The notes below the pieces were generated by a model. That model saw nothing but the letters and a program-made list of their open reading frames with translations, was not told the DNA's origin and did not search any database. Shown in pieces: positions 9,362-20,344 of a DNA stretch of 64,000 nt. Both the position numbers and the translations under genes were made by a program. Source of the DNA: Prevotellamassilia timonensis (GTDB lineage Bacteria > Bacteroidota > Bacteroidia > Bacteroidales > Bacteroidaceae). Within the stretch, counting starts at the first letter, position 1, and every line of letters begins with the position of its first letter. Location of the stretch: contig NZ_JADYUH010000006.1 in NCBI RefSeq assembly GCF_021531665.1, positions 1 to 64,000 on the forward strand, given 5' to 3'.

Positions 9362-9751
9362 TTATACTCTTCTTCTCTTCGGAGGACGGCAACCGTTGTG
9401 AGGCAACGGAGTTACGTCGATAATCTCTGTAACTGCGATTCCTGCACCGTGGATGGCGCGAATGGCGGACTCGCGTCCATTACCGGGACCTTTGACGTAG
9501 GCTTTCACCTTGCGGAGACCAAGGTCGTAAGCCACCTTTGCACAATCCTGAGCAGCCATCTGTGCTGCGTAGGGCGTGTTCTTCTTGGAACCACGGAAAC
9601 CCATCTTACCTGCGGAAGACCAAGAGATGATCTGACCTTCACTGTTAGCAAGAGATACAATGATATTGTTAAAAGAACTGTGAACATGGAGCTGACCCAT
9701 AGCGTCAACCTTCACATTTCTTTTCTTTGCTGCAACTGTTTTCTTTGCCAT
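9362..9751 (-). CDS. rpsK: Small ribosomal subunit protein uS11
   Basis: 129 residues. Typical motifs are [29 protein letters not shown] and the conserved end [18 protein letters not shown]. Platform protein of the 30S subunit. Located 19 bp after rpsM. Confidence 0.98.
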   Translation of the reverse strand: MAKKTVAAKKRNVKVDAMGQLHVHSSFNNIIVSLANSEGQIISWSSAGKMGFRGSKKNTPYAAQMAAQDCAKVAYDLGLRKVKAYVKGPGNGRESAIRAIHGAGIAVTEIIDVTPLPHNGCRPPKRRRV

Positions 9752-9770
9752 ATTGATTAATTCTCACTTA

Positions 9771-10151
9771 TTACTTCGTAGCTTTCTTCTTGTTTGCAAC
9801 AGTCTTTTTGCGACCCTTGCGAGTACGGGCATTGTTCTTCGTGCTTTGTCCGCGAACGGGAAGACCGTTACGGTGACGCACACCACGATAACAACCGATA
9901 TCCATCAGACGCTTGATGTTCAACTGGATTTCAGAACGAAGATCACCTTCCACCTTGAACTCTGCGCCGATAATCTCACGGATCTTGGCGGCCTGATCAT
10001 CTGTCCAATCCTTTACTTTGATATCTCTGTCAATGCCGGCCTTATCTAAAATCTTAGCCGAGCTACTGCGACCTATACCGAAAATGTAGGTCAAGGCGAT
10101 CTCACCTCTCTTGTTTTGAGGAAGGTCTACACCAACAATTCTTATTGCCAT
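9771..10151 (-). CDS. rpsM: Small ribosomal subunit protein uS13
   Basis: 126 residues. The helix-two-turn-helix core starts [20 protein letters not shown]; the basic tail includes [15 protein letters not shown] and [16 protein letters not shown]. It contacts tRNA and the B1 intersubunit bridges. Confidence 0.98.
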   Translation of the reverse strand: MAIRIVGVDLPQNKRGEIALTYIFGIGRSSSAKILDKAGIDRDIKVKDWTDDQAAKIREIIGAEFKVEGDLRSEIQLNIKRLMDIGCYRGVRHRNGLPVRGQSTKNNARTRKGRKKTVANKKKATK

Positions 10152-10184
10152 ATTTTAATTTTGATATTATTGCTGAACCGGAGA

Positions 10185-10301
10185 TTAACCCTGACGAGTT
10201 TTGAACTTAGGGTTCTTCTTGTTGATTACATACAGACGGCCCTTGCGACGAACGATTTTGCAATCGGCTGACCGTTTCTTAAGTGATGCTCTTGTTTTCA
10301 T
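10185..10301 (-). CDS. rpmJ: Large ribosomal subunit protein bL36, zinc-free form
   Basis: 38 residues read directly from the sequence: it starts [20 protein letters not shown] and ends [12 protein letters not shown]. Only one Cys remains, so the usual zinc ribbon is absent, as in other Bacteroidota L36 proteins. It sits 11 bp after infA and 33 bp before rpsM, its normal neighbours. Confidence 0.96.
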   Translation of the reverse strand: MKTRASLKKRSADCKIVRRKGRLYVINKKNPKFKTRQG

Positions 10302-10312
10302 ATATTTGATGC

Positions 10313-10531
10313 TTATTTGTATCTAAAGACTATTCTTCCTTTGGAAAGATCATACGGACTCATAGCAACCTTTACCTTGTCACCGGGAAGAATCCTGATG
10401 TAGTGCATTCGCATCTTACCCGAGATATGAGCCGTAATCTCATGACCATTCTCTAATTCCACACGAAACATCGCATTGCTCAAAGACTCAACGATGGTTC
10501 CGTCTTGTTCAATAGCAGCTTCTTTTGCCAT
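10313..10531 (-). CDS. infA: Translation initiation factor IF-1
   Basis: 72 residues, the usual length: [19 protein letters not shown], then the OB-fold core with [19 protein letters not shown] and the end [15 protein letters not shown]. It binds the ribosomal A site during initiation. Only 1 bp separates it from the map stop codon. Confidence 0.98.
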   Translation of the reverse strand: MAKEAAIEQDGTIVESLSNAMFRVELENGHEITAHISGKMRMHYIRILPGDKVKVAMSPYDLSKGRIVFRYK

Positions 10532-10532
10532 A

Positions 10533-11327
10533 TTAATTCTTTTGTCTTTCTATTTTCTCGATTTCTTCAAACGATGAGAGGATATCTGCCTTTCCATGGT
10601 GGATTGCAATGGTGTGCTCAAAGTGTGCGGCAGGACTGCCGTCACGTGTCACGACTCCCCAATGGTCAGGCAACATAAGCAATTCATGACTTCCTAAGGT
10701 TATCATGGGTTCAATCGCTATGCAAAGACCGTTTTTCAACTGCTTGCCGGTGCCTTGTTTACCATAGTTGGGAACCTGAGGGTCTTCGTGCATTTCATGA
10801 CCGATGCCATGACCGACAAACTCTCGAACCACTCCGTAGCCCAACTTCTCGCAATGAGTTTGAACAGCATAGCCAATGTCGCCTAAACGATGACCGGCAA
10901 TCGCTTGCTCAATGCCCAGATAGAGAGACTGTTTTGTCGCAGCAAGTAAATCAAGAACTTCTTGCTTGACTTCTCCCACACAAAATGTGTAGCAAGAGTC
11001 GCCACAGAAGCCATCAATAAATGTGCCGCAATCAACCGAAACAATATCACCGTCTTTCAAAGGAGTATCGTCCGGAATGCCATGCACCACGACTTCATTG
11101 ACCGAAGTACAGATGGAAGCGGGAAAAGGATCTCCGTAGGGATTAGGGAAACCTTTGAAAGTGGGAACCGCTCCATGGTCACGGATGAATTGTTCAGCCA
11201 AGGTGTCCAACTGGCGGGTTGTGACACCCGGCTCAACAATTTTTGCTATCTCACAGAGTGTCGCGCTCACCAACAAATTGGCTTTACGCAGCAACTCTAT
11301 CTCATCGTCTGTTTTAAGATAAATCAT
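10533..11327 (-). CDS. map: Methionine aminopeptidase, type I
   Basis: 264 residues. Pita-bread fold with the five metal ligands in context: [20 protein letters not shown] (two Asp), [20 protein letters not shown] (His), AIEPMITLG (Glu) and FEHTIAIHH (Glu). It removes the initiator Met from nascent chains. Its place between secY and infA is typical for this cluster. Confidence 0.97.
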   Translation of the reverse strand: MIYLKTDDEIELLRKANLLVSATLCEIAKIVEPGVTTRQLDTLAEQFIRDHGAVPTFKGFPNPYGDPFPASICTSVNEVVVHGIPDDTPLKDGDIVSVDCGTFIDGFCGDSCYTFCVGEVKQEVLDLLAATKQSLYLGIEQAIAGHRLGDIGYAVQTHCEKLGYGVVREFVGHGIGHEMHEDPQVPNYGKQGTGKQLKNGLCIAIEPMITLGSHELLMLPDHWGVVTRDGSPAAHFEHTIAIHHGKADILSSFEEIEKIERQKN

Positions 11328-11342
11328 TCAGACCTTCAAACT

Positions 11343-12692
11343 TTAATAGGCTGCCATCTTGTTTGAACGCTGACGAACGTGACCTGAATTCAACAGACCG
11401 TCGTAGTGGCGAACTAACAAATGACTTTCAATCTGCTGCAATGTGTCCAAAACCACACCCACAAGAATCAACAGGGAGGTTCCCCCGAAGAACTGTGCAA
11501 ACTCCTGCTTCACTCCCAACACGCCGGCGAAAGCAGGCATGATTGCAATTAAAGCGATGAAGAGAGAACCGGGAAAAGTGATGTGACTCATCACTGTATC
11601 CAAATAGTCGGCAGTGGGTTTTCCGGGTTTAACACCGGGAATGAAACCATTGTTACGCTTCATATCCTCTGCCATTTGAACAGGGTTCAGAGTGATGGCA
11701 GTGTAGAAATATGTAAATGCAATGATGAGGAACACAAACACGAGATTGTAAAGCACACTCGTATGATCAAGGAACTGATTGAGGAACCAGCTTCCTCCGT
11801 CTTTAGTTGCAGCCTGTGCAAGCGTCAAAGGGATGAACATGATTGCTTGTGCAAAGATGATAGGCATCACATTCGCTGCGAAAAGTTTCACAGGAATGTA
11901 TTGACGAGCACCACCTATTGCACGGTTACCTTCAACACGTTTAGCATACTGAACCGGAACTTTACGAGTGGCTTTGACCAAGGTGATTGCAAGCCCCATT
12001 ACAAAGAGCAGAGCAATAATCTCAAAAAGGAACTTGATGAGACCACCACCTTCGGCACCACTTAATGCAGTAACAAATTCTTGACCAAAGGCAGCAGGCA
12101 TACGTGCGATGATACCAATCATAATGATTAAGGACACGCCGTTTCCAATGCCTTTGTCTGTGATTCGTTCACCCAACCAGAGAATGAACATACTTCCTGC
12201 AGCAAGAATAAGGGTGGAAGAAAGCATGAACCAAAAGCCGTCTCCTACCATAAACGCACCAGAACCTGCGGTTTGAGCCTTGAGGTTGATGAGATAGGTG
12301 GGAGCTTGGAAAATCAAGATGGCGATGGTCAGCCAACGAGTGTACTGGTTGATTTTTCTTCTACCACTCTCGCCCTCGCGCTGCATTTTTTGGAAGTAAG
12401 GCACCGCAATGGCAAGAAGCTGAATGACAATCGATGCAGAAATGTAGGGCATAATACCTAACGCAAAGATAGACGCGTTAGAGAATGCACCACCCGAGAA
12501 CATATTCAACAAGGACATCAAGCCTTCGCTGGTTTGCTCCTGCAACTTTGCCAAGCGGCTGGGATCAATGCCAGGAAGTACAATAAATGAACCGAAGCGA
12601 TAAATCGCCACGAAGAGAATCGTGATGAGGATGCGCACGCGCAGGTCCTCAATTCTCCAAATGTTCTTGATGGTCTCGATTATTTTTTTCAT
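11343..12692 (-). CDS. secY: Protein translocase channel subunit SecY
   Basis: 449 residues with ten predicted membrane segments. The plug region (FIVLPGIDPSRL, LLNMFSGGAFSNASIFALG) and the cytosolic loops with YAKRVEGNRAIGG and NNGFIPGVKPGKPT are canonical. It forms the Sec channel with SecE/SecG, which are not in this window. Confidence 0.98.
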   Translation of the reverse strand: MKKIIETIKNIWRIEDLRVRILITILFVAIYRFGSFIVLPGIDPSRLAKLQEQTSEGLMSLLNMFSGGAFSNASIFALGIMPYISASIVIQLLAIAVPYFQKMQREGESGRRKINQYTRWLTIAILIFQAPTYLINLKAQTAGSGAFMVGDGFWFMLSSTLILAAGSMFILWLGERITDKGIGNGVSLIIMIGIIARMPAAFGQEFVTALSGAEGGGLIKFLFEIIALLFVMGLAITLVKATRKVPVQYAKRVEGNRAIGGARQYIPVKLFAANVMPIIFAQAIMFIPLTLAQAATKDGGSWFLNQFLDHTSVLYNLVFVFLIIAFTYFYTAITLNPVQMAEDMKRNNGFIPGVKPGKPTADYLDTVMSHITFPGSLFIALIAIMPAFAGVLGVKQEFAQFFGGTSLLILVGVVLDTLQQIESHLLVRHYDGLLNSGHVRQRSNKMAAY

Positions 12693-12707
12693 CGAAATAA
12701 ATTGGAT

Positions 12708-13154
12708 TTAGAGTTTGGTGACAGAACCGCCTGCGGCAGTGATTGCTGCTTCGGCAGACTTTGAGAAAGCATGAGCTTCCACAGCAAGTTTTGCTTTCAA
12801 TTCTCCATTACCGAGAATTTTCACAAGCTGCTTTGAAGAGATGAAGCCAGCAGCAACCAATTCGGCTACTCCAATCTTCTCAAGGTTCTTTGCCTCAGCC
12901 AAGGCTTGCAACAGACCAAGATTGATGGCTTTGTATTCCACGCGGTTGATGTTTTTGAAACCAAACTTGGGAACACGACGTTGCAAAGGCATCTGACCTC
13001 CTTCAAAACCAATTTTCTTGCTATAACCGGAACGCTGCTTCGCACCTTTGTGACCACGGGTAGAAGTTCCTCCCATACCGGAACCCGGACCGCGACCGAT
13101 GCGTTTGCGAGAGTGGGTTGAACCCTCAGCAGCTTTTAAAGTATGTAATTTCAT
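12708..13154 (-). CDS. rplO: Large ribosomal subunit protein uL15
   Basis: 148 residues. The frame is open upstream, but ATG at 13154 gives the standard N-terminus MKLHTLKAAEGSTHSRKRIG followed by the Gly-rich RGPGSGMGGTSTRGHKGAKQ. Located 15 bp before secY and 19 bp after rpmD. Confidence 0.97.
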   Translation of the reverse strand: MKLHTLKAAEGSTHSRKRIGRGPGSGMGGTSTRGHKGAKQRSGYSKKIGFEGGQMPLQRRVPKFGFKNINRVEYKAINLGLLQALAEAKNLEKIGVAELVAAGFISSKQLVKILGNGELKAKLAVEAHAFSKSAEAAITAAGGSVTKL

Positions 13155-13173
13155 AAAGCTTCTATAATTCAAA

Positions 13174-13350
13174 TTATTCAATGACCTTTACTAAGTGATG
13201 AACCTTGCGAATCATTCCTCGGATGGCGGGAGTGTCTTCTTTTTCGACGATTCGATTCATCTTTCGCAGTCCAAGAGAATCAAGCGTACTCTTTTGGTCT
13301 TTGGGAGCACCGATACGGCTCTTTACTTGCTGAATTTTAATCGTTGCCAT
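13174..13350 (-). CDS. rpmD: Large ribosomal subunit protein uL30
   Basis: 58 residues, read directly: it begins [20 protein letters not shown] and ends [15 protein letters not shown]. Length and sequence are standard for bacterial L30. It lies 5 bp after rpsE and 19 bp before rplO, the usual spc-operon order. Confidence 0.96.
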   Translation of the reverse strand: MATIKIQQVKSRIGAPKDQKSTLDSLGLRKMNRIVEKEDTPAIRGMIRKVHHLVKVIE

Positions 13351-13355
13351 AGTTT

Positions 13356-13862
13356 TTATCCTCTGAATACTTTTTCCAAAGATACACCACGTTGTTGAGC
13401 AACCGTACGTGCATCGCGCATTTCACTCAAAGCCAAGATTGTTGCTTTAACAAGATTGTGAGGGTTGGAGGAGCCTTTGGACTTAGCCAAAACGTCTTTC
13501 ACACCGACACTTTCAAGAACGGCACGCATGGCGCCGCCTGCAACAACTCCGGTACCTTCGGAGGCAGGAAGGATGAGGACTTCTGCACCACCGAAACGAG
13601 CTGCTTGCTCGTGAGGCACGGTTCCTTTGATGACAGGAACTTTCACAAGGTTCTTTTTGGCTGCTTCTACGCCTTTGGCAATAGCAGCGGTGACTTCACC
13701 GGCTTTGCCAAGACCGTAACCAATAACGCCCTTTCCGTCACCCACAACTACAATTGCAGCGAAAGTAAACGTGCGACCGCCCTTGGTTACCTTAACTACA
13801 CGATTGATAGCAACCAGTCTATCTTTTAATTCTTCTGCGTTAACGTTTATTCTGTTTGCCAT
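13356..13862 (-). CDS. rpsE: Small ribosomal subunit protein uS5
   Basis: 168 residues. Double-stranded RNA-binding N-terminal half ([39 protein letters not shown]) and a C-terminal half with [19 protein letters not shown]. It helps set mRNA entry and decoding fidelity. Confidence 0.98.
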   Translation of the reverse strand: MANRINVNAEELKDRLVAINRVVKVTKGGRTFTFAAIVVVGDGKGVIGYGLGKAGEVTAAIAKGVEAAKKNLVKVPVIKGTVPHEQAARFGGAEVLILPASEGTGVVAGGAMRAVLESVGVKDVLAKSKGSSNPHNLVKATILALSEMRDARTVAQQRGVSLEKVFRG

Positions 13863-13867
13863 AATCT

Positions 13868-14212
13868 TTAGAATTTAAGTCCACCTTTACGGGCACCTTC
13901 TGCAACTTCCTTGACACGTCCGTGATAAAGATATCCGTTACGGTCAAAAACTACTTCAGTAATACCTGCTGCAATGGCTTTCTGTGCGACTGCTTCACCC
14001 ACCTTAGCAGCTTGCTCTTTCTTGGGCATGGCTTCCATGCCTAAAGAAGAAGCTGACACGAGGGTAGATGAGTTTTCATCGTTAATAATTTGAACGTAGA
14101 TCTGCTTGTTGCTTCTGAAGACAGACAGACGGGGACGTGCTGCTGTTCCAGAAATCTTATTGCGAACGCGATATTTGATTTTTACGCGTCTTTGTTCTTT
14201 CTTTGTTGTCAT
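13868..14212 (-). CDS. rplR: Large ribosomal subunit protein uL18
   Basis: 114 residues. A basic N-terminus ([19 protein letters not shown]) precedes the 5S rRNA-binding core with [20 protein letters not shown] and the end [20 protein letters not shown]. It carries 5S rRNA into the 50S subunit together with L5. Confidence 0.97.
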   Translation of the reverse strand: MTTKKEQRRVKIKYRVRNKISGTAARPRLSVFRSNKQIYVQIINDENSSTLVSASSLGMEAMPKKEQAAKVGEAVAQKAIAAGITEVVFDRNGYLYHGRVKEVAEGARKGGLKF

Positions 14213-14229
14213 AATCTGAATGAATTTAA

Positions 14230-14799
14230 TTACTTGGCACCGGCGGACTTACCAGACTTACGACGAATCTGTTCGCCCAGATAAAGAATACCCTTGCCCT
14301 TATAAGGTTCAGGCTTGCGGAAAGAACGAATCTTTGCACAAACAAGACCAAGAAGTTGCTTGTCGGCAGATTCCAAACAAATGTAAGGATTCTTGTTTCT
14401 TTCAGACTTGGTCTCAACCTTGATTTCGGGAGGCAACTGGAGGAAGATGCTGTGAGTGTAGCCCAGAGAGAACTCTACCAAGTTGCCCTGGTTGGACACA
14501 CGATAACCCACACCGACCAGTTCCATTTCTTTCTTATAACCTTCGCTGACACCAACGACCATGTTGTTCACCAAAGCACGATAGAGACCGTGGAAGGCCT
14601 GCTTTTGCTTTGTTTCTACAGTGTCGTTGTTTTCATCGATGCTGAAAGTAATCGTATTATTATCGATTGTGACGATGATGGAAGGATCAACAAACTGACT
14701 GAGCTCACCCTTCGGTCCTTTTACGGACACTACATTATCCTTCATGGTGACAGTGACACCAGCAGGAATGTTAATCGGCAATTTACCTATTCTAGACAT
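14230..14799 (-). CDS. rplF: Large ribosomal subunit protein uL6
   Basis: 189 residues. Starts [20 protein letters not shown]; two alpha/beta repeats; the C-terminal [20 protein letters not shown] is the conserved rRNA-binding end. It lies near the GTPase-associated centre of the 50S subunit. Confidence 0.97.
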   Translation of the reverse strand: MSRIGKLPINIPAGVTVTMKDNVVSVKGPKGELSQFVDPSIIVTIDNNTITFSIDENNDTVETKQKQAFHGLYRALVNNMVVGVSEGYKKEMELVGVGYRVSNQGNLVEFSLGYTHSIFLQLPPEIKVETKSERNKNPYICLESADKQLLGLVCAKIRSFRKPEPYKGKGILYLGEQIRRKSGKSAGAK

Positions 14800-14814
14800 T
14801 ATGTTTCTCCTTGA

Positions 14815-15210
14815 TTAATATACGTAACAAAGAACTTCACCGCCGATTTTCAAATCTGCAGCGGCTTTATTTGTCATCACACCTTTGGAGGTGGAGATGA
14901 TGGCAATACCCAAACCATTAATTACACGCGGCATTTCTCTGTAACCAGTATATTTACGCATACCGGGGCGTGACACGCGAGTCAGAGACTTAATGGCACT
15001 TGTTTTGGATTTTGCATCATACTTCAAGGCGATTTTGATGGTGCCTTGAGGGCCATCCTCAATGAATTTGTAGTTGAGGATATAGCCTTGGTCAAAAAGG
15101 ATCTTGGTGATGTCCTTTTTCAGGTTTGACGCGGGCACTTCCACCACTCGGTGGTTAGCCTTGATTGCATTACGCAAACGCGTCAGGAAATCAGCTATAG
15201 GATCTGTCAT
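14815..15210 (-). CDS. rpsH: Small ribosomal subunit protein uS8
   Basis: 131 residues. Starts MTDPIADFLTRLRNAIKANH and ends with the conserved GVMTNKAAADLKIGGEVLCY region. Primary 16S rRNA binder; in several bacteria it also represses its own operon, but no target is recognised here. Confidence 0.97.
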   Translation of the reverse strand: MTDPIADFLTRLRNAIKANHRVVEVPASNLKKDITKILFDQGYILNYKFIEDGPQGTIKIALKYDAKSKTSAIKSLTRVSRPGMRKYTGYREMPRVINGLGIAIISTSKGVMTNKAAADLKIGGEVLCYVY

Positions 15211-15258
15211 GATTTGTTTAATTAATCGGGGCTACCCCGACAATATTAAATAATAAAG

Positions 15259-15561
15259 TTACCAACTTGCTTTCTTTACGCCGGGGATGAGACCGCTGGA
15301 TGCCATCTCACGGAATTGGATACGAGACAAGCCGAAGAGTCGGATATATCCCTTGGGGCGACCGGTGAGTTTGCAACGGTTGTGCAAACGGATGGGGTTA
15401 GCATTGCGAGGGATCTTCTGAAGTTTGCGAGCAGCCTCGTAAGCTTCAACCGGATCATTCGACTTATTGACAATTTCCTTGAGGGCTGCACGTTTCGCTG
15501 CATACTTTGCGACGAGTTTGGCACGCTTCACCTCACGGGCTTTCATTGATTCTTTTGCCAT
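15259..15561 (-). CDS. rpsN: Small ribosomal subunit protein uS14, zinc-free form
   Basis: 100 residues, the long zinc-independent form: no CxxC pairs, and the conserved [20 protein letters not shown] and [17 protein letters not shown] end. Located 9 bp after rplE. Confidence 0.97.
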   Translation of the reverse strand: MAKESMKAREVKRAKLVAKYAAKRAALKEIVNKSNDPVEAYEAARKLQKIPRNANPIRLHNRCKLTGRPKGYIRLFGLSRIQFREMASSGLIPGVKKASW

Positions 15562-15570
15562 AGTTTCGAA

Positions 15571-16125
15571 TTAGTTTTTATCGTTTTTGAAAGGGAGACC
15601 AAATTCTTTCAGCAAAGCGTAACCTTCTTCGTCAGTGGGTGCAGAAGTCACGAAGGTGATGTTCATACCCAGGATTCTGTCAATGGCATCAATATTGATT
15701 TCAGGGAAGATGATTTGCTCCTGAATACCGAGGGTGTAGTTGCCACGACCGTCGAGACGAGTCTGAATACCCTTGAAGTCACGAATACGGGGCAATGCCA
15801 CGCGGATGAGTCTTTCAAGGAACTCATACATGCGTTCACGGCGAAGAGTTACCATGACGCCGATGGGCATTTTCTTACGAAGTTTGAAGTTAGAAACGTC
15901 CTTGCGAGACACAGTAGCCACAGCTTTCTGACCTGTGATGGCAGTCAGTTCATTGATTGCGACCTCAATGATTTTCTTGTCAGCAGTAGCCATACCCAAG
16001 CCCTGGTTAATCACAATTTTCTTCAGGACGGGAATCTGCATTGAAGAAGTATAGTTGAACTGTTTCTTCAAGGCAGGAGCAATACGCTCCTTATATTCTT
16101 TCTTAAGTTGTGCAGTATTACTCAT
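15571..16125 (-). CDS. rplE: Large ribosomal subunit protein uL5
   Basis: 184 residues. Motifs are [39 protein letters not shown] and [15 protein letters not shown]. 5S rRNA-binding protein. Its ATG overlaps the rplX stop by one base (TAATG), a sign of coupled translation. Confidence 0.97.
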   Translation of the reverse strand: MSNTAQLKKEYKERIAPALKKQFNYTSSMQIPVLKKIVINQGLGMATADKKIIEVAINELTAITGQKAVATVSRKDVSNFKLRKKMPIGVMVTLRRERMYEFLERLIRVALPRIRDFKGIQTRLDGRGNYTLGIQEQIIFPEINIDAIDRILGMNITFVTSAPTDEEGYALLKEFGLPFKNDKN

Positions 16126-16445
16126 TACTTAATCTCCTCACCTGATTTTTTTGCATAGCGAACCAACTTACCGTTTTCGTTGAGACGACGTCCGATTCTG
16201 GTTGCTTTGCCTGTTTTGGGATCTACAACATTTAAATTTGAGATGTGGATGGGTGCTTCTACCTTCACGATGCCTCCTTGCGGATTTTTTGCACTGGGTT
16301 TTTGGCTTTTAGAAACCATGTTGACACCTTCCACAACTGCACGGTTCTTGCTTACCAGGACCTTTACGACCTTTCCGGTTTGTCCTTTGTTGTCACCGGC
16401 ATTTACAATGACCGTGTCACCTTTTTTGATATGTAACTTGCTCAT
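16125..16445 (-). CDS. rplX: Large ribosomal subunit protein uL24
   Basis: 106 residues. The KOW motif is near the N-terminus ([20 protein letters not shown]), followed by [20 protein letters not shown]. It is an assembly initiator of the 50S subunit at the exit-tunnel opening. Confidence 0.97.
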   Translation of the reverse strand: MSKLHIKKGDTVIVNAGDNKGQTGKVVKVLVSKNRAVVEGVNMVSKSQKPSAKNPQGGIVKVEAPIHISNLNVVDPKTGKATRIGRRLNENGKLVRYAKKSGEEIK

Positions 16446-16461
16446 TACTTATGAATCTTGT

Positions 16462-16827
16462 TTAAAGTACCTCGGGTGCCAAAGACACAACCTTCATGTT
16501 TACAGCACGGAGTTCGCGGGCAACCGGTCCGAAGATACGACTTCCCCTCAATTCACCGGCGTTGTTCAACAAAACACAAGCATTATCATCGAAGCGGATG
16601 TAGGAACCATCTGCGCGACGAATTTCTTTTTTGGTGCGAACAATCAGCGCCTTGGAAACGGTTCCTTTTTTGATATCGCTGGAGGGGATTACGTTCTTGA
16701 CGGTCACGACAATCACGTCACCCACAGAGGCATAGCGTCTTCTTGTTCCGCCGAGCACACGGATGCAGAGTGCTTCGCGAGCACCGCTGTTGTCCGTTAC
16801 AGTTAATCTTGACTCTGTCTGTATCAT
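16462..16827 (-). CDS. rplN: Large ribosomal subunit protein uL14
   Basis: 121 residues. Starts [20 protein letters not shown]; contains [20 protein letters not shown] and [14 protein letters not shown]. It contacts the 30S subunit in bridges B5/B8. Confidence 0.97.
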   Translation of the reverse strand: MIQTESRLTVTDNSGAREALCIRVLGGTRRRYASVGDVIVVTVKNVIPSSDIKKGTVSKALIVRTKKEIRRADGSYIRFDDNACVLLNNAGELRGSRIFGPVARELRAVNMKVVSLAPEVL

Positions 16828-16829
16828 AA

Positions 16830-17087
16830 TTACTTAGCTCTTTCTACAATTTGTACAACTCTCCAACGCTTTGTTTTGCTCAAGGGACGAGTTTCCATGA
16901 TGAGCACGGTATCACCGACTTGGCAGTCGTTCTTTTCATCGTGAACGTGATACTTTTTAGTTTTGGAGACAAACTTACCGTAAATGGGGTGTTTCTCTTT
17001 GAACTTAGCAGCAACAACAATGGTCTTATCCATCTTATTGCTAATAACGACACCCTGTCTTGTTTTTCTTAAATTTCTAGCTTCCAT
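16830..17087 (-). CDS. rpsQ: Small ribosomal subunit protein uS17
   Basis: 85 residues from the ATG at 17087 ([20 protein letters not shown]), the normal Bacteroidota N-terminus. A second in-frame ATG three codons earlier (17096) cannot be excluded. The OB-fold core ends with [20 protein letters not shown]. Confidence 0.95.
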   Translation of the reverse strand: MEARNLRKTRQGVVISNKMDKTIVVAAKFKEKHPIYGKFVSKTKKYHVHDEKNDCQVGDTVLIMETRPLSKTKRWRVVQIVERAK

Positions 17088-17098
17088 CTGGACCATTA

Positions 17099-17293
17099 TT
17101 ATTTTTGAAGTTCGATTTCTCTCAGCACAGTCTTCATTTTAGCAATCGTACGACGCGCTTCCTTAATCTGTGCAGGATTTTCCAGAGGAGAAATGCTGTG
17201 GTTGAGCAGCATTTGATTGTACTTTGCAACCTCGTCGTTAATACGCTCGGAGAGTTCGGCTGCAGGAATCTGACGGATTTCTGAAATTTTCAT
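17099..17293 (-). CDS. rpmC: Large ribosomal subunit protein uL29
   Basis: 64 residues forming a helical hairpin: [20 protein letters not shown], then [20 protein letters not shown]. Together with L23 it lines the tunnel exit that docks trigger factor and SRP. Spaced 2 bp from rplP. Confidence 0.96.
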   Translation of the reverse strand: MKISEIRQIPAAELSERINDEVAKYNQMLLNHSISPLENPAQIKEARRTIAKMKTVLREIELQK

Positions 17294-17295
17294 GC

Positions 17296-17721
17296 TTAGG
17301 CGTTTTTGTCGTAGTCGTGTCTAACAACGAATTTTGTGGTAACGGGGAGTTTTTGTGCTGCCAGGCGAAGAGCCTCTTTGGCAATTTCAAAAGAAACACC
17401 CTCAATTTCAAAGATAATACGTCCCGGTGTGATGGGGAAAACATATCCTACAGGATCACCTTTACCTTTACCCATACGCACGTCAGCAGGCTTCTTTGTG
17501 ATGGGTTTGTCGGGGAAGATGCGAATCCAGCTCTGTCCTTCACGCTGCATGTAGCGTGTCATAGCGACACGAGCTGCTTCAATCTGACGTCCAGTGAGCC
17601 AGTGTGTGTCAAGGCTTTTGATGCCGAAGCTTCCGAAAGCCAACTGGTTTCCTCGCTGTGCGTTGCCTTTGCAGCGACCTTTTTGCGGTCTTCTGTATTT
17701 TGTTCTTTTAGGTTGTAACAT
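17296..17721 (-). CDS. rplP: Large ribosomal subunit protein uL16
   Basis: 141 residues. Starts [20 protein letters not shown]; contains [20 protein letters not shown] and [20 protein letters not shown]. It sits near the A site of the 50S subunit. Confidence 0.97.
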   Translation of the reverse strand: MLQPKRTKYRRPQKGRCKGNAQRGNQLAFGSFGIKSLDTHWLTGRQIEAARVAMTRYMQREGQSWIRIFPDKPITKKPADVRMGKGKGDPVGYVFPITPGRIIFEIEGVSFEIAKEALRLAAQKLPVTTKFVVRHDYDKNA

Positions 17722-17741
17722 AATACTCTGAATGAAACGTT

Positions 17742-18467
17742 TTAGCGGTTACTGTTTCTCTTGTTGCGGAATTTGCGGCCGTTGTTGCCGAATCCTCCGC
17801 GTGCATCCTTTTCTTGTGTAAAGTTGGGTGCCAGGTCGCGTTTGCCATAAACTTCGCCGCGGCAGATCCAGACTTTGATACCGAGGATACCTACTTTTGT
17901 CAAAGCTTCACACTGACAGTAGTCAATGTCAGCACGGAGAGTGTGGAGAGGGGTTCTTCCTTCTTTGAACATCTCTTTGCGTGCCATTTCAGCTCCGTTC
18001 AAACGACCGCAGATCTGCACTTTGATACCTTCTGCTCCCATGCGCATGGCATTTGCGATAGCCATTTTGATTGCGCGACGGTAGGCGATTTTGCCCTCTA
18101 CTTGGCGAGCGATGCTTTTACCAACGATAGAAGCATCAAGGTCGGGCTTTTTGATTTCGAAGATATTAATCTGTACGTCCTTGTCGGTGATTTTCTTGAG
18201 TTCTTCTTTGAGTTTGTCTACTTCTTGACCGCCTTTACCGATGATGATGCCGGGGCGAGAGGTGCAAACTGTGATGGTGATGAGTTTCGGAGTACGTTCG
18301 ATGACGATACGAGAAACACTGGCTTTTGCCAGACGGGCATCAAGATATTTACGAATTTTGCTATCTTCAAGGATATTTTCTCCAAAGCTACGACCTCCGT
18401 ACCAGTTGGAGTCCCATCCGCGGATGATGCCAAGACGATTACTGATTGGATTTACTTTTTGTCCCAT
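17742..18467 (-). CDS. rpsC: Small ribosomal subunit protein uS3
   Basis: 241 residues. Starts [20 protein letters not shown]; the KH domain has [20 protein letters not shown]; the C-terminal domain has [20 protein letters not shown]. It forms part of the mRNA entry helicase. The tail after ~215 is Arg/Asn-rich. Confidence 0.97.
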   Translation of the reverse strand: MGQKVNPISNRLGIIRGWDSNWYGGRSFGENILEDSKIRKYLDARLAKASVSRIVIERTPKLITITVCTSRPGIIIGKGGQEVDKLKEELKKITDKDVQINIFEIKKPDLDASIVGKSIARQVEGKIAYRRAIKMAIANAMRMGAEGIKVQICGRLNGAEMARKEMFKEGRTPLHTLRADIDYCQCEALTKVGILGIKVWICRGEVYGKRDLAPNFTQEKDARGGFGNNGRKFRNKRNSNR

Positions 18468-18473
18468 ACCGAA

Positions 18474-18872
18474 TTAATCATTTGTTTTAGTACCCACGAA
18501 AATAGTCACATGGTTTGAACGTTTGCGAATTCTGTATCCACGTCCTTGGGGTGCAGGACGCATTCTTTTGAGTGTAACGCCTTCGTCCACAAAGATTTTA
18601 GTGATGAACAATTCGCCATCTTCAGCCTTACGGTCATTCTTCTGTTCCCAGTTTGCGATAGCGGAACGGAGGAGTTTCTCAACCTGCACGGAGGCGGCTT
18701 TTTTGGAGAATCTCAAGGTTCCGAGCGCACGGTTGACTTCCATGCCTCTGACCATGTCCACTACATAGCGCATTTTACGTGGGGAAGAAGGTACATTTTG
18801 CAACTTTGCAAAATATTGGGTTTTCAGGGCTTCTTTTCTTTTTTCAGCCGCTAATCTTTTTCTTGCTCCCAT
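18474..18872 (-). CDS. rplV: Large ribosomal subunit protein uL22
   Basis: 132 residues. The N-terminus has a basic extension ([20 protein letters not shown]) before the core [20 protein letters not shown]. The tunnel loop [20 protein letters not shown] is intact. The longer N-terminus is usual in Bacteroidota. Confidence 0.96.
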   Translation of the reverse strand: MGARKRLAAEKRKEALKTQYFAKLQNVPSSPRKMRYVVDMVRGMEVNRALGTLRFSKKAASVQVEKLLRSAIANWEQKNDRKAEDGELFITKIFVDEGVTLKRMRPAPQGRGYRIRKRSNHVTIFVGTKTND

Positions 18873-18909
18873 TATTTTTGTTTGTTTATTTCTTTTGGGT
18901 TATACCTGT

Positions 18910-19179
18910 TTATTTCTTTTTGTTACCGGCATGGCCACCAAACTTACGTGTGGGTGCGAACTCACCCAACTTGTGTCCGACCATGTTTTCGGTGACATAA
19001 ACAGGAATGAATTTGTTTCCGTTGTGAACTGCAACAGTATGTCCGACGAAGTCGGGAGATATCATTGAAGCTCTGGCCCATGTTTTAACCACATTTTTCT
19101 TGCCGCTTTCGTTCATGGCAAGAATCTTCTTTTCAAGAGAGACTGCGATATAAGGACCTTTTTTAAGAGAACGACTCAT
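18910..19179 (-). CDS. rpsS: Small ribosomal subunit protein uS19
   Basis: 89 residues. Starts [20 protein letters not shown]; contains [20 protein letters not shown] and the end [14 protein letters not shown]. 30S head protein at bridge B1a. Confidence 0.97.
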   Translation of the reverse strand: MSRSLKKGPYIAVSLEKKILAMNESGKKNVVKTWARASMISPDFVGHTVAVHNGNKFIPVYVTENMVGHKLGEFAPTRKFGGHAGNKKK

Positions 19180-19204
19180 AAATTCTACTTAGATTAAGTG
19201 CTTA

Positions 19205-20029
19205 TTACTTTTTACGTCTTTCAATTATGTACTTGCTTGACTGCTTCTTAGGTGCACGTGTCTTGAGACCCTTAGCATACAAGCCGGTACGTGAACGGGG
19301 GTGTCCACCGCTTTGACGTCCTTCACCACCACCCATCGGGTGATCAACAGGGTTCATAACAACACCACGGTTGTGAGGACGGCGACCGAGCCAGCGAGAG
19401 CGTCCGGCTTTACCGGAACTTTCGAGGGCGTGGTCGGAGTTACCGACGCTGCCGACTGTAGCCTTGCAAGCGCTGAGAATTTGACGAGTTTCTCCTGAAG
19501 GAAGCTTGATGACACAGTATTTGCCTTCACGAGAGGTGAGCTGTGCGAAGTTTCCTGCTGAGCGAACCAACACCGCGCCCTGACCGGGACGAAGTTCGAT
19601 GTTGTGAATCACAGTACCAACGGGAATGTTTTGAAGGGGAAGTGCGTTTCCGACTTCGGGCGCTGCTTCGGCGCCGGACATGAGCTGGTCGCCAACCTTC
19701 AAACCGTTAGGAGCAATAATGTAACGTTTTTCACCGTCTGCATAGAAAAGCAATGCGATGCGAGCCGAGCGGTTCGGGTCGTATTCGATGGTTTTCACAA
19801 CAGCGGGTACACCGTCTTTCTCTCTTTTGAAGTCGATGAAACGATACTTTCTTTTGTGACCGCCGCCGAGATAGCGCATGGTCATCTTACCGGTGTTGTT
19901 GCGACCGCCGGTGGAAAGTTTACCGCAAACGAGAGATTTTTCTGGTACGGATGCAGTAATCTCTTCGAACGTACCAATAATCTTGTGTCTCTGCCCCGGT
20001 GTAGTGGGCTTAAATTTACGTACTGCCAT
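19205..20029 (-). CDS. rplB: Large ribosomal subunit protein uL2
   Basis: 274 residues. Starts [20 protein letters not shown]; contains [20 protein letters not shown] and the peptidyl-transferase-near region [20 protein letters not shown] with its conserved His. Core 23S binder. Confidence 0.98.
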   Translation of the reverse strand: MAVRKFKPTTPGQRHKIIGTFEEITASVPEKSLVCGKLSTGGRNNTGKMTMRYLGGGHKRKYRFIDFKREKDGVPAVVKTIEYDPNRSARIALLFYADGEKRYIIAPNGLKVGDQLMSGAEAAPEVGNALPLQNIPVGTVIHNIELRPGQGAVLVRSAGNFAQLTSREGKYCVIKLPSGETRQILSACKATVGSVGNSDHALESSGKAGRSRWLGRRPHNRGVVMNPVDHPMGGGEGRQSGGHPRSRTGLYAKGLKTRAPKKQSSKYIIERRKK

Positions 20030-20033
20030 TTAT

Positions 20034-20324
20034 TTAGATATTGCTATAAAAATCGATAGTTTCACCTTCTTTCAAAGTGACGATTGCTTTCTTGAAGGCG
20101 TTGGTGCGACCTTTCACAAGACCTGAGCGGGTGTAACGAGACTTGTTTTTGCCGGCGTATTTCATGGTGTTCACGCTGACAACGTTCACGTTATACAAAG
20201 CCTCAACTTCATTTTTAATCTGAAGTTTGTTAGCCTCAGGACGTACGATGAATCCGAACTGATTCAGTTTTTCGGTAATCCCTGTCATCTTCTCGGTGAC
20301 GATGGGTTTGATGATGTATGCCAT
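20034..20324 (-). CDS. rplW: Large ribosomal subunit protein uL23
   Basis: 96 residues. Starts MAYIIKPIVTEKMTGITEKL, then FIVRPEANKLQIKNEVEALY and the end LKEGETIDFYSNI. It provides the trigger-factor docking site at the tunnel exit. Confidence 0.97.
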   Translation of the reverse strand: MAYIIKPIVTEKMTGITEKLNQFGFIVRPEANKLQIKNEVEALYNVNVVSVNTMKYAGKNKSRYTRSGLVKGRTNAFKKAIVTLKEGETIDFYSNI

Positions 20325-20344
20325 AATTCTACTAAACTTCTAAA